Shown: positions 63,876 to 64,000 of the stretch, piece by piece | Layout of the letters: the number at the start of each line of letters is the position of its first letter | Numbering within the stretch: the stretch's first letter is position 1 | Assembly (NCBI RefSeq): GCF_030817015.1 | Contig: NZ_JAUSYS010000001.1 | Span: forward strand, 1,798,001 to 1,862,000 | Source: Arthrobacter sp. V1I7 | GTDB taxonomy: Bacteria > Actinomycetota > Actinomycetes > Actinomycetales > Micrococcaceae | Reading direction: 5' to 3' | Length of the DNA stretch: 64,000 nt | Notes under the pieces: model-generated | Databases searched by the model: none | The model's input: only the letters and a program-made list of their open reading frames with translations | Told to the model about the DNA's origin: nothing | Made by a program: the position numbers and the translations under genes

Positions 63876-64000
63876 ATGAAGTCGCAGGAGATCACCAAGC
63901 GCTGGATCGACTTTTTTGTCAGCAAAGGGCACACGCCGGTCCCCTCCGCCTCCCTGGTTTCCAGCGACCCCTCCCTGCTGTTCACCGTGGCCGGCATGGT
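63876..64000 (+). CDS. alaS: Alanyl-tRNA synthetase, N-terminal fragment
   Basis: The last 125 bases encode [20 protein letters not shown], then [20 protein letters not shown], the unmistakable N-terminus of AlaRS (class II, charges tRNA-Ala). The gene runs off the window. GAAGGG lies upstream of ATG 63876. Preceding DUF948/DUF6167 genes support the assignment. Confidence 0.95.
   Translation, partial: MKSQEITKRWIDFFVSKGHTPVPSASLVSSDPSLLFTVAGM

Noticed and set aside
1..64000. CRISPR arrays, tRNA, rRNA, insertion sequences, prophage or integrative elements
   Set aside because: No regularly spaced repeats, cloverleaf sequences, transposase motifs (DDE, serine or tyrosine recombinase) or phage structural genes were recognised on reading the window; short or divergent cases could be missed by eye.

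Overview
The window is high-GC actinobacterial chromosome, most likely from an Arthrobacter/Pseudarthrobacter-type member of the Micrococcaceae. Evidence: a mycothiol-dependent formaldehyde detoxification pair next to a mycoredoxin, MurT-GatD, acVLRF1, a DUF222/HNH gene of the kind common in Arthrobacter, frequent GTG/TTG starts, and the actinobacterial orders thrS-HIT-pgsA, pdxT-yebC-ruvCAB-yajC-secDF-rel and hisS-aspS-rarA-rpsD-alaS. No rRNA, tRNA, CRISPR array, insertion sequence or prophage was recognised. The identification rests on gene content and order alone.

1-25 kb is mainly accessory and stress-related. It holds a partial CPBP protease, RNase Z, a GH16 lipoprotein, a disrupted DUF222/HNH gene, an AlkD-like protein, and a c-di-AMP (ydaO) riboswitch in front of an NlpC/P60 wall hydrolase. 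Next come a UPF0060 protein, an APC permease and a DHFR-like reductase. An envelope/stress block follows: serine hydrolase with a possible leader peptide, DUF1918, DUF5129, DedA, GlsB, a 55-aa membrane protein, Hsp20 and a catalase-like orphan. Then come an EEP-family protein that seems to lack a normal start codon, a LuxR regulator divergent from a methyltransferase, a thioesterase, a broken DUF2177 gene and a lipoate ligase-like protein. The mycothiol group, an HMCES/YedK protein, a VOC protein and a chorismate mutase close this part.

25-34 kb: a LexA-type box precedes DUF6504 and the error-prone polymerase gene dnaE2; no imuB is present. thrS, a HIT protein, a phosphatidylinositol-phosphate-synthase-type gene and pdxS follow.

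34-42 kb: seven coding units lie between pdxS and pdxT: an M3 peptidase, CapA, an alpha/beta hydrolase, an internally deleted hydrolase remnant, a GNAT protein, and GatD/MurT, which amidate lipid II.

42-64 kb is core: pdxT, yebC, ruvC, a second LexA-type box, ruvA, ruvB, yajC, secD, secF, a strong terminator and rel. Then an orphan AbiEi-like protein, DUF349, a membrane-anchored cyclophilin, hisS, aspS, a GNAT protein, acVLRF1 with an apparent N-terminal frameshift, rarA, a cupin, rpsD, DUF948, a DUF6167-like protein and the start of alaS.

I did not find a convincing wholly new multi-gene system. The most useful leads are regulatory sites (three LexA-like palindromes, the riboswitch, the 31-bp dyad between the cyclophilin gene and hisS), the non-canonical start at 16471, the possible 26-codon leader at 9414, and four genes caught in decay.
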